Assembly: GCF_000974365.1 (NCBI RefSeq)
Contig: NZ_BAZW01000004.1
Location: 124,001-188,000 of the forward strand
Reading direction: 5' to 3'
Length of the DNA: 64,000 nt
Origin: Geofilum rubicundum JCM 15548
GTDB taxonomy: Bacteria; Bacteroidota; Bacteroidia; Bacteroidales; Marinilabiliaceae
Positions 45,098 through 54,803 of the stretch are shown piece after piece. The notes below the pieces were generated by a model that ran no database searches, was not told the DNA's origin, and was given only the letters and a program-made list of their open reading frames with translations. The translations under genes were made by a program, and so were the position numbers. Each line of letters starts with the position of its first letter. Positions within the stretch are counted from its first letter, which is position 1.

Positions 45098-46545
45098 CTA
45101 ATTATGAAAGGTAAAATCATCAAAGAAGAAGATACCTCCACCATCGTGACCTTCCGTTCCAAACTGAATTAAGATTTTATTATAGTCTTCACGGTCTGCT
45201 ACACCACTAAAATCAAAAGTCAGTTCTAACCATTTGTCTTTTTCCAATTCGGTCATCAGAATTTCTGTCTGAGTTGACCAGGCATTTCCACCCAAATCGT
45301 CGTTTTGCAACTTCACGGCAATGGATGATTGCAGTACTTTATTGGCTATCCAACTGCCAGCTACATTGTTTTCCGTGCTATAATCGTTGTACGAAGGCAT
45401 GTAGACTTTCAAGGTAATTTGATTTTGTTCTGACAAATCAAACTTATAACCATCTGCCACAAAAGAAATATTTGAATAAAACTCACCGGCCTTCTTTTGA
45501 TAAAGATAGACTTTGGAAGAAGGATTGATGGGTACAGGTGCCGGATTTTGGTAACCCGCTGCGGTAAAATCACCCATCGCCTCAGTGGCAAATACAACAC
45601 TGAGATCATCTCCTTCAAAATCCTCAACAAGCGGAACCTCCTTCAAAGGTATAACAGGTGCCACATTGAGTTCTTCGGGCACAAAGCGGTACCACCAACC
45701 ATTTCCTGGCTCAGCCGAACTTCTGACTTTCAGATACATCTCAGTCTCGGTCAACGTTATAATTTCATAAGTTGAAGACCCGGTATAATGGCCCATGAAA
45801 GCACCATCTGTCAATGTCAACACAGAATCCGTTGTATTTAACGAAAAGTTATAGCTATCTGCAGGTGAAAACTCCACATCAAAATCACCGTCAGGAGGAA
45901 CCACGCTGTTGGTGTAGCCCATAGCAGCCAAACCATCTAAGCCGGCGCCATTGGTGTATACGTAACCATTATTGTTCCAGTCCAATTCAACGCCTACTTG
46001 CTTAAACGTGAAGGTTTGTGTGTATAAGGAACTTTCCAACTTATCGTTGGGACCGGCCGCCCACCAAACAGGAGCCACATCATCCACCGGACCAACACCA
46101 AAGTGACCAGGGTTGTATTGGTCAAACACCCATGTTTTTCCATCCACGTTCTCGGCACCACCCGTCAATGCAGTATACATGGGGTGTTCGAGCAACGAAA
46201 GGTCATCCTCCTCTACCACCAGTGAATACTGTTTGGTGGCTGAGCCCCCTTCTGCATAAAGCGTCATGGATATATTATAAGTACCGGCAAAAGGGTATTC
46301 CGCTGAGGCACTTTCACCTTTACCCCTTGATCCGTTGCCAAAATTCCAAACAACGATACCTTCAACATCAGAGGTATTTTCGAAAGTCACCACATTGGCT
46401 GATCAGCCTTTGGGGATACCGAAAAAGCCACATCATCTTCAGTGAGCGCCTGTCCCAATTCATAATCATCCATTTCCTGTGGGTCACAGGCCATAAACAA
46501 CAGGGTTAAAACCCATACGATGCTTATTAAACTATATTTTCTCAT
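45098..46545 (-). CDS. PKD-domain surface lipoprotein of the PUL (SusE/F-position; frame break near 46395)
   Basis: 482 residues when repaired. ATG 46545 gives a signal with the lipobox LLFMAC. A PKD domain follows (TFENTSDVEGIVVWNFGNGSRGKG and AEYPFAGTYNISMTLYAEGG), then a region of about 180 residues without a recognised family, and a C-terminal galactose-binding/CBM-like jelly roll ending GGIFFFDDFTFHN. The two frames join as QPNVVTFENTS if TT at 46395-46396 (plus strand) regains one T. It sits directly after susD, the SusE/SusF position, and so is most likely a surface glycan-binding protein. Confidence 0.88.
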
Positions 46546-46584
46546 AAGATTATTATTTATTTTTATGAAATTAAGCAAAGCCAC

Positions 46585-48116
46585 CTAGTAGGCATTCTGT
46601 TCCAATTTAAATTCGCCTTCCGTGCGGTCAATTTCAGACTGAGGAATGGGCAAATACTTCTTTTGAGGTGTCCACGTGCGAACAGATGAATGATCCGGCA
46701 GGTTTTCTGTTAATTGGTCACCATCACCCCAGCGAACCAGGTCCCAAAAACGCATACCTTCACCTACGAATTCTCTTCTACGTTCCAATTTAATATTCTC
46801 AACGGTAGGGGCAATCGAAGCCACCCCGGCTCTTAGGCGGATAGCATCTAAAGCTGCCTGAGCAGAAATCCCATCACCTTGAGCTACACCATGCACGGCA
46901 ATCAGCTCTGCAATATTCAGATAGGTTTCCGCCAATCGGAAAATACGAAGGTTGTTCTCATAGTTCAAATCCACATCACCCGGAGGCTCATTGTATTCCA
47001 CACGGGCCGCATACTTGGCCATAAAGAGACCGGTGTTCTGGAAACGGGCCGAATAGGTGCCTTCTTCAAACTGATTGATGGAAGCATCCCGGCGTTCATC
47101 ACCAGCTTCAAACAATTCAAGAGTGGTTGTGCGCACCGGACCAAATCCCCAGCCCCCTTTGTAATAAGTGTCACCACTCAATAAATCAGGCGTATCTTCG
47201 GTCAGAGAGTTAGGAGATATAAAGGCAGGTAAATTGGTACCATAACCGGCCCATCCTGAAGCCCAGGTTTTACCGCCATATTCACCAGGCAGGTGATTCA
47301 CTTCAAATATCGACTCATCGGAAAACTCTCCTTCTCTGGGCCAGATGGACGCAAAATCAACCAATTGGTAAGCTTCACTCTGAATAATTTCATTCATTTC
47401 CGCCAAAACTTCAGAATAGCGGGCTTCGTCTTTTTGATACATCACAACCCTGGCTTTTAGCATATAAGCAGCGGCCAAAGTAGCCCGACCATCGTTTTCA
47501 GCCACGGTTCTCATGGGTAAAGCTGCTGTCTCGATAATGGCATCGATATCGGCCATGATGAAATCATAGATTTCGTCGGCTGAGTATTGAGGAGCCATAT
47601 AAGGTTCTGGCAGATCATCGGTGAAGTATGGAATGTTTCCCCAGAATTTCCACAACCAATGCGTATAGTAGGCCCGTAAAAACAATGCCTCAGATTTCAA
47701 TTCTGCCACACGCTCATCGGTAACTCCCACCGCGTTTTCACAGGCAATGACTGCATTGTTGGCCCGCGCAAGACCGCTGTAATAAATGGTCCACAAACCC
47801 TGAGGGATTTCCGTAGGTGTGGCATCCAGTTGTGACAGGCGGTACAACATGGCCTGGTCACCGGCATCTCCACCTCCCTTAAAAATATCATCAGAACGCA
47901 GATCCGACATCAGTACCACACTGTTGTAGTTGTTGTCAGCATAGCTGTCGAACAACAAGATCTGATAGGTCGCCGCCAGATTGGCCATAATAGCCCCCTC
48001 CGTGGCATCTCCACCAGCTCCTGAGATTGAGTCGGCTGAATGGTCAAAAAATCATCATTACATGCTGAAAAGCCAAGCAATGCAGCAATGAACAATATAT
48101 TGAAATACTTCTTCAT
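46585..48116 (-). CDS. SusD/RagB-family outer membrane lipoprotein (frame break near 48011)
   Basis: 510 residues when repaired. MKKYFNILFIAALLGFSACND supplies a lipoprotein signal (cleavage before Cys19). The first frame ends soon after PTQSQELVE; the second starts IMANLAATYQILLFDSYAD and continues with TPR helices and the family C-terminus (LERRREFVGEGMRFWDLVRWGDG, then YLPIPQSEIDR). They join as QELVGDATEGAIMANL if CC at 48011-48012 (plus strand) regains one C. SusD proteins form the lid over the SusC pore and bind the oligosaccharide. The gene is 20 nt after susC. Confidence 0.93.
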
Positions 48117-48136
48117 TTCTTATATCTTTTAGTTGA

Positions 48137-51100
48137 TTAGAAAGTAATATTAGCACCTACCGAAATGGTTCTGGCCTGAGGATAAATCCCCTTGTCCACA
48201 CCAATGGTCGTATACCCACCGGCTGCTATTTCCGGATCAAATCCATCATATTCAGTAAGCGTCAAAAGGTTTTCTGCGGATACATACACCCTGAACTTCG
48301 AAATAGAAACACGGTTACTAATTGCCCCGGGAAGCGTGTAGCCCAATTGAATGTTTTTCAAACGCAGGTATGAGCCATCTTTAATATACAGATCAGAAGA
48401 AGCCCAGTTGCCGTTTGGATTGGCATTGGTTACACGTGGAATAGAATTGGATGTACCCTCCCCAATCCAACGATCCAAAATCCATGCCGGACGGTTCATG
48501 GCAGGAATATCACCACGCATGGAGAAGTCAAACACATCATTCCCCAAAGCGCCTTGCCAAAACATATTTACATCAAAATTTTTCCATTCACCACCCATAT
48601 TTAAGCCATAGGTCCAATCGGGCATACCTTTACCAATTTTCACACGGTCATCATCATCAATAGAACCGTTTCCATCGGTATCCATAAAGCGAACGTCTCC
48701 AGGTTGTGCATTTTTACCATAAGCTGCATTGTACTGGTTGGCATCGTCTTGATTTTGAATAATTCCGTCCGTTTTATAGCCATAAAAATAGGGGAATACT
48801 TCGTCATTCTCACCCTTGACATAGGGACCTACGCCTGATGCACCGGCATTCTCATAAATAGTTTCACCCGATTCGTTACCTAAATTGATCAGCTTATTAG
48901 ATAATAAGGAAGCATTTCCATTGATGTAATAGGTGAAATCACCAATGCTATTCTTAAAGCCCAACTCAAATTCAAAACCAGAGTTTTCCATGTCGCCTAC
49001 GTTTGCAACTGGAGCACCTTTTCCAACATACTGAGGAATGGGTTGATTCATTAACATGCCCGAGGTTGTTTTCTTAAAGTAGTCGAAGCCCAATGTTAAG
49101 GCACTTCTAAAAAAGCGTCCCTCTAAACCAAAATTGATCTGCTCTGTTTCCTCCCATTTGATATTGGGATTTGAAAGACTGCTGGGGCTGGCACCATATT
49201 GCATGGCCATGTCATCACCCGATCCAAAATAGTAATTCTGGCCCCCACTCATCAAACTGGTGTAACGAAACTCGCCGATGCGTTCATTACCATTCACACC
49301 CCAGCTACCACGAACGCGCAAATGGTCTACAAAATCAGGACGTGCATCCATAAAGGGTTCATTGGTGATATTCCATCCTGCTGAAAATGAAGGAAAAACG
49401 CCCCATTTATTATTGGCCCCGAAGCGAGAAGATCCATCGCGACGAACAGTGGCCTGAAACATGTATTTTTCACGGAAATTGTAATCCAGTCGGCCAAAAT
49501 AGGAAGCCAGCGTCAGCGATGAAAAACCGCCTGTGCCACCGGCCACTCGCTCAAGAGAACGATCAGCTATGGCATAGTTGATATTGGCTTTGGAAGGATC
49601 ATTCTCCAATAGGTCATAATCATCTCCATACAATTCGCGAAGGGTATATTCCATTCCGGACTGCCCCAGAAGAGCTGTGAAATTATGATCCTCATTTAAG
49701 GTCAACGTATAAGTCAGGGTATTTTCTAACTGCCACCTAAAACCACGGTGCATATTCGAGTAGACATGACTCTGGGTGAAATCTTTACCCTGTGTGGCCA
49801 AAAAGTGTTCAAAGGTGTAACCATCATTACCCCAGAAGGCCAAATCAACCCCATAGCTACTCTTAAATCTGAGTCCCTTAAGAATATCCATCTCACCCCA
49901 GAAAGTGGCGACAAACTTGTCAGAATTTCCTTGTCCATTTTGTGGAGCATTCAACATGGCAACCGGGTTGGCCAATTCTTGAAAACCGGAGGGAGGTAAT
50001 GAAAATACCCGACCGTCTTTATCTGTAACAGCGTTGGGATAACTTGCTAAAACAGCATCAGGATCTTCCGCATACACAGGAACCAAAGGATTAAAGGCCA
50101 AGGCACTTCCTAAAACAGAACCATATTCTGTATTGGTCTCAATACCTGAGGACTTATCGCGTGAATAACCGGCGTTAATGCCAACTCTTACCGCATTTAA
50201 ATAATTACGATCGGCTTCAAACACCGTATAATTATTGTTGGCCCGAATGCTGTAACGCTCATAATTGGATTTTCCGTAGTCGCCACCAACAATTCCCTCT
50301 TGATTATAATAACCAAACGACAGGAAATAGCTGCCCTGATCGCTACCGCCCTGGATACTCACCTGGTGGTTTTCAACCGGCGCATTATAGTTAAAGGTTT
50401 CATCCTGCCAGTCGGTTCCCTGTCCGGCATTGGCAATCTGATCCGCAGAATATCTGGGGTTCTGACCATCATTGGCCAAAGCCTCATTCATAATTACCAT
50501 ATATTCGGTGGCATTCAGCATTTCCCGTTTTTTCCAGGGATTTTGCCATCCATAAGAGAAATCATAACTAACGGTTGCTTTACCTTTCTCACCCATCTTG
50601 GTAGTAACCAAAACAACACCGTTAGCAGCACGTGCTCCATATACAGCGGCAGAGGCAGCATCCTTCAAAATTTCGACCGACTGTATATCGGTGGGATTCA
50701 AATAGCTGATGCCGCCATCAACGGCCATTCCATCAACAATATACAATGGCTCACTGTTGTTCACCGTACCAATACCACGAATGCGCACTTTAGAATCAGA
50801 ACCCGGTTGTCCGGAACTCTGGGTAATCTGTACACCCGAAACTTTACCTTTCAGCACATCTTCAATACGCGAGGGTTTGGTATTTTCCAGATCTTCAGAA
50901 GAGACGCTGCTAATGGCAGCTGTGATAACACTTCGCTTCTGAACACCGTAACCCACCACAATGACTTCATCCAGGTCGGTAAACGTTTCTTCCATCTCAA
51001 CATTAATGGTGGCACTATTGACCACTACCTCTGCAGAGTTTAATCCTATAAAAGAAAAGGTCAGGGTCTCTCCCATTTCCGTTGGAATAGAGTAATTACC

Positions 51101-51268
51101 ATCCACATCGGTGATTGTCCCTATGGTAGTCCCCTGTTGTACCACACTGACTCCCGGGATGGGGAAGCCGTCAGTTTTTGAAGTTACGCGTCCTGTGACG
51201 GTAACTTGCTGTGCGACCATGACTGTGGTCAGCATCATAAAAAACAAAATTCCTAATGTTTTTTTCAT
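48137..51268 (-). CDS. SusC/RagA-family TonB-linked outer membrane receptor
   Basis: 1043-residue oligosaccharide importer. After the signal peptide (TLGILFFMMLTTVMVAQQ) comes a carboxypeptidase-regulatory-like barrel (VTVTGRVTSKTDGFPIPGV to about residue 95), then the linker DLDEVIVVGYGVQKRS, the plug with IRGIGTVNNSEPLYIVDGM and AANGVVLVTTK, and a 22-strand-type beta barrel ending in a classic outer membrane C-terminus (ARTISVGANITF). The frame is intact over its full length. With SusD it forms a pedal-bin transporter driven by TonB. Confidence 0.97.
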   Translation of the reverse strand: MKKTLGILFFMMLTTVMVAQQVTVTGRVTSKTDGFPIPGVSVVQQGTTIGTITDVDGNYSIPTEMGETLTFSFIGLNSAEVVVNSATINVEMEETFTDLDEVIVVGYGVQKRSVITAAISSVSSEDLENTKPSRIEDVLKGKVSGVQITQSSGQPGSDSKVRIRGIGTVNNSEPLYIVDGMAVDGGISYLNPTDIQSVEILKDAASAAVYGARAANGVVLVTTKMGEKGKATVSYDFSYGWQNPWKKREMLNATEYMVIMNEALANDGQNPRYSADQIANAGQGTDWQDETFNYNAPVENHQVSIQGGSDQGSYFLSFGYYNQEGIVGGDYGKSNYERYSIRANNNYTVFEADRNYLNAVRVGINAGYSRDKSSGIETNTEYGSVLGSALAFNPLVPVYAEDPDAVLASYPNAVTDKDGRVFSLPPSGFQELANPVAMLNAPQNGQGNSDKFVATFWGEMDILKGLRFKSSYGVDLAFWGNDGYTFEHFLATQGKDFTQSHVYSNMHRGFRWQLENTLTYTLTLNEDHNFTALLGQSGMEYTLRELYGDDYDLLENDPSKANINYAIADRSLERVAGGTGGFSSLTLASYFGRLDYNFREKYMFQATVRRDGSSRFGANNKWGVFPSFSAGWNITNEPFMDARPDFVDHLRVRGSWGVNGNERIGEFRYTSLMSGGQNYYFGSGDDMAMQYGASPSSLSNPNIKWEETEQINFGLEGRFFRSALTLGFDYFKKTTSGMLMNQPIPQYVGKGAPVANVGDMENSGFEFELGFKNSIGDFTYYINGNASLLSNKLINLGNESGETIYENAGASGVGPYVKGENDEVFPYFYGYKTDGIIQNQDDANQYNAAYGKNAQPGDVRFMDTDGNGSIDDDDRVKIGKGMPDWTYGLNMGGEWKNFDVNMFWQGALGNDVFDFSMRGDIPAMNRPAWILDRWIGEGTSNSIPRVTNANPNGNWASSDLYIKDGSYLRLKNIQLGYTLPGAISNRVSISKFRVYVSAENLLTLTEYDGFDPEIAAGGYTTIGVDKGIYPQARTISVGANITF

Positions 51269-51621
51269 AAGAAAAAGATTTGAATTTAATTGGTGTGAAA
51301 TAAATTGGTGTTTAACATTTAAATTTGATTACAATATTAGGGCTATGTGTTAACAAACCATAATATATGTACACACAAAAACATCACAATTCAATAAACA
51401 GCACCTCACAAAAAACTCATCTATATTATTTAAAACACTACAAAACAGCAATATAAAAATCACACAATTATTTTCGTACCACTATAACAACTGCATTTTT
51501 CATGGCCAGAAATAAAAAGTATAATTTACACTTTTTAACCATTTGGACGGGTGTCCAATTAATTCAGAGGCCTTTACCAAGGCATCAAACAGGAAGAATC
51601 AGATAAAAAACGAAGGAAAGG
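51269..51621. other. Gap between PUL regulator and susC
   Basis: 353 nt, AT-rich, no gene. TTGGAC-GGGT-GTCCAA (51543-51558) is a 6-bp inverted repeat that could weakly terminate the regulator transcript or act as an operator. The susC promoter should be here, but no TAnnTTTG box is clear on the minus strand. Confidence 0.45.
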
Positions 51622-54534
51622 TTAGATATTCATAATAAAATCAGACAAGTTGTCCTTGGCATCCAGCCCCATTTTTTTACGAAGCTTATAGCGGTTGTTC
51701 TCGACCGCCCTAACACTAATATTCATTAAGGAAGAAATTTCTTTGGAAGCCATATCCATTCTCAGATAGGCACATAATTTTTGTTCGCGCGAAGAAAGAT
51801 CGGGAAACTGTTTCTGTAGACGATTTAGAAAATCGGCATGCACATGCTCCAAATGCAACTCAAACACCTCCCATTGGGATTCGTTATCAATATCCCGGTC
51901 AATTTTTCTGACAATTTCATTGACCTTACGCTCTACTGCGGAAACTTCACGTGAGCGGTTAATTTTCTGAAGCTCTTCTTTTATATTTAATAAAAAATCA
52001 TTTTTCTGAATGACATGCATGGTTGAATTGGCCAACTCCTTTTCTTTAAAGACCATCTCGTTTCGCAGTTTTTCATTGCGAAGCCGAATCATCTCCTTTT
52101 CATTCTCCAAAGCAGCATTTCTCAGCTTTTCTTCTTTGGATCGAAAGCGCTCCTGCTGTTTTTTCAGTTCCACCATCCGACTGCGCTCCATCAACCAAAT
52201 AAGCAAAAACCAGATACCCACGAGTAACAAAACCACAACAACGGCATAAGCGATTCTGGCATAGACGGTTCTGTACCATGGCGGAAGCACTTCAAAGCGG
52301 AACCCCACCGGTTCCGTTTCGACTCCGTGAATATTGAGTGCTTTCACCCAGAAAACATACTCTCCTTCCCTAATGTTGGTAAATTGCCTTCTTTGTGTAG
52401 CCACAAAATCGGACCACCCCTTATCCATGCCTTCAATATAGGTTGAAAAAAGAATTTGCGACGATTCAAAATGCGTAGCAGAATAAGTGACTTCAAAGGC
52501 GTTTTTATTGAAGGGCCATTGCGGAACAACAACTTGTTCCGCATCGTGATCAGAGTATAAATATTCGGTTGTCTCAAACTGATTCTTGAATCCCCTGATA
52601 TGTACATTAAAAGGTTGTAAGAAGTCTTTTTGTTCATTGACGGAATAATGGGCAAAACCATCCTCTACGCCAAAAAGGGCATTGCGTTCATTCAGCACCT
52701 TTACAAACTCAAAACCATTAACTATCAAACCATTGATGGCGTAAAATGGTCCTGTCACCTTGGTGTAAGATCCATCCTCCAAACGCCGCAATACGCCTAC
52801 ACTATTTTCAGTAAAAAACCAGATATTCATGTTTTCATCATCCCGGAGTAGAATCGGAAAACCACTCTCCATAAAAAAGCTGTTTAATTGGTGACGATAA
52901 AAACTTTCAGAACTGTTATCATAGCCAAAAATGCCGAATTTGGAACTGAATACAACCTCTCGATTAACCATTGACACATTCAGAAAAATACCCTTGTCCA
53001 AACCTCTTGCTTCCTTAAAGCTTTCTACATTAACGATGGCATCATAGTCCTCATTAAAAAAAAGCCGAAAAGTGCCCAAATACCCATGGGTGACCCAAAG
53101 TCCACCAGAAGAATCCCATTCCATAAAGCGTGCCGACTCATCAAACCCTTCCAACCGTTTTTTAAAAACCCATTGGTTATTCTCCTTCTTTAGAAGTAGT
53201 ATTCCGTTATAGGACCCTACGAGCAGAATGTCATCCCGCCCGGGGGGATAACGAAACAGCCAGGCCCCGACCACAGAACCAGGGGTTATCAAGGAGGCCT
53301 CATCCCCCTTGACCGAAAAAATGCCGGAATTATGTCCGCACAACAACTGCCCCTCCTTATCGACAAATAAGGACCAAACCTGACCGCTTGTACCAGGAAT
53401 GCGTAAGAAATCTTCCCTATCCTTTACTGGATTTTCAAAATCCTCTTTCTCGATAAAATACAAGGCCTGATTGGTGCCCAGATAGATATTGTCCTCATGG
53501 TCTTCCAGTGCGTAGCCGGTACCTATATCATAATATCCCTGAATAAAACTGACGGTTGAGTTAAAAGAAATTCTGGATATCCCATTATCCAGTCCTGTCC
53601 ATATATTGCCCTCCATATCGACCTCCAGACTCAAAACCGTATTATTGATGAGTCCCCGATCCTTATTGGTCATCATGGTGATATTCCCCTGCAAGTCGGT
53701 GACCACCACGCCCGATTGAATGGTGCCAAAAACCAACTCCTGCCCATCGTAAACTTTTCCACAAAACACATTCGCATTTTTCAAAAAATCAGTGGCAGGT
53801 GCTTTCCAGGGACTAAAGGATTTCAAATCCCACAAATAAAGTCCCTCCGTTATGGTAGCCACCAAAATTTCTCTTGAGGAAATTGGCAGAATGGCGCCAA
53901 TGCTTATACCAGCAAACATATCTCCACCGGGCACTTCATAAAGTTCACCCTGCCGTAATTCCATCAAACCCCTTTCTTCATCATAAACCAATAGCATGCC
54001 ATTGGCCAAAAAAGCATTCGGTATTCTGGATTTGGCAGGCACCAGTGTTGGGGTTTCCCCGTGCTTATATAGGACCAAACCTTTATCTGCCTGAAATACA
54101 ATCAAATCATTAAAGGGAATAATTTCCCAAACATCCCCTAAGAACCTCAAATTTTCACCAATGGCTAAAGAATGAAACTCGAAATCATTGCGATCATTGC
54201 GTTCATAATAACCGAAATTATTATAGGTCCCCATATAAATTTTATCCTCATGCGCCAAAACCGAACGTACAATAACATCGCCGATTTTAGGCAATAGACG
54301 CCAATTATTGCCATCATACTCCAGAACTCCGTCATTGTTGGCTGAATAGAGCAGGCCATTGGCAGCCTGACTTAAACTCCAATTTTGTGTGCCGGCCTGA
54401 TAATCCCTTCGGTTATAATTCTCAACTTCAGGTATACCATACAAAGGCACATCTGCCTTTAATGAGAGAGGCAGAAATACAAAAACACCACAAAATAAAG
54501 CAAGAAGAAAAAACCGTAATGGATTAAAAATCAT
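51622..54534 (-). CDS. Membrane-anchored PUL regulator: Reg_prop/Y_Y_Y sensor with LuxR-type HTH, no kinase
   Basis: 970 residues. A signal-like N-terminus (FFLLALFCGVFVFLPLSLKA) leads into about 600 residues of two-component-regulator propeller repeats (for example GLLYSANNDGVLEYDGNNWRLLP, GNIWTGLDNGISRI). A Y_Y_Y domain follows (FSTYIEGMDKGWSDF, FWVKALNIHG), then one transmembrane helix (AYAVVVVLLLVGIWFLLIWL, about residue 760), a charged coiled coil (ELKKQQERFRSKEEKLRN) and a C-terminal GerE/LuxR-type helix-turn-helix (LSSREQKLCAYLRMDMASKEISSLMNISVRAVENNRYKLRKKM). There is no histidine kinase or receiver, unlike the hybrid two-component PUL sensors. It presumably binds oligosaccharide outside and controls the downstream susCD genes directly. 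Confidence 0.92.
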   Translation of the reverse strand: MIFNPLRFFLLALFCGVFVFLPLSLKADVPLYGIPEVENYNRRDYQAGTQNWSLSQAANGLLYSANNDGVLEYDGNNWRLLPKIGDVIVRSVLAHEDKIYMGTYNNFGYYERNDRNDFEFHSLAIGENLRFLGDVWEIIPFNDLIVFQADKGLVLYKHGETPTLVPAKSRIPNAFLANGMLLVYDEERGLMELRQGELYEVPGGDMFAGISIGAILPISSREILVATITEGLYLWDLKSFSPWKAPATDFLKNANVFCGKVYDGQELVFGTIQSGVVVTDLQGNITMMTNKDRGLINNTVLSLEVDMEGNIWTGLDNGISRISFNSTVSFIQGYYDIGTGYALEDHEDNIYLGTNQALYFIEKEDFENPVKDREDFLRIPGTSGQVWSLFVDKEGQLLCGHNSGIFSVKGDEASLITPGSVVGAWLFRYPPGRDDILLVGSYNGILLLKKENNQWVFKKRLEGFDESARFMEWDSSGGLWVTHGYLGTFRLFFNEDYDAIVNVESFKEARGLDKGIFLNVSMVNREVVFSSKFGIFGYDNSSESFYRHQLNSFFMESGFPILLRDDENMNIWFFTENSVGVLRRLEDGSYTKVTGPFYAINGLIVNGFEFVKVLNERNALFGVEDGFAHYSVNEQKDFLQPFNVHIRGFKNQFETTEYLYSDHDAEQVVVPQWPFNKNAFEVTYSATHFESSQILFSTYIEGMDKGWSDFVATQRRQFTNIREGEYVFWVKALNIHGVETEPVGFRFEVLPPWYRTVYARIAYAVVVVLLLVGIWFLLIWLMERSRMVELKKQQERFRSKEEKLRNAALENEKEMIRLRNEKLRNEMVFKEKELANSTMHVIQKNDFLLNIKEELQKINRSREVSAVERKVNEIVRKIDRDIDNESQWEVFELHLEHVHADFLNRLQKQFPDLSSREQKLCAYLRMDMASKEISSLMNISVRAVENNRYKLRKKMGLDAKDNLSDFIMNI

Positions 54535-54700
54535 CGGGTCATATTTAATTCGTCATTTACAAAACTGGAATTATGGCTATTCCGGACAGCCATAATTAGT
54601 GGCCATAAACCACCGCCCCTTACAAATTTAATAAATATTAACAATAAGATTTCATATCCACGTAATATTTGTCGAAGTCAAGCCCATTTCTTCTATAAAA

Positions 54701-54746
54701 AACACCCCTTTTAGTCGTTCCTGATTAAGGGACTGAAAGGGGTGTT
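54701..54746. terminator. Rho-independent terminator (16-bp stem) between the PorE-like gene and the PUL regulator
   Basis: AACACCCCTTTTAGTC (54701-54716) pairs with GACTGAAAGGGGTGTT (54731-54746), one G-T pair. It lies downstream of the minus-strand OmpA-type gene that ends at 54804, so it most likely terminates that transcript. Confidence 0.75.
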
Positions 54747-54756
54747 GATTGTAAGG

Positions 54757-54784
54757 ACTTGCTCCTACCTAATACCTAACGATC
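54757..54784 (-). repeat. Copy 1 of a dispersed ~26-nt intergenic repeat
   Basis: Read on the minus strand this is TCGTTAGGTATTAGGTAGGAGCAAGT. The plus-strand copy at 63303-63328 differs at two of 26 positions. Both lie outside genes and close to terminators. Confidence 0.7.
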
Positions 54785-54803
54785 TATTAAAGGGATTACC
54801 AAA

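Noticed and set aside
50300-51043. Plus-strand 247-codon frame opposite the start of susC
   Set aside because: It is the antisense shadow of a fully conserved SusC N-terminus and has no independent family signal.
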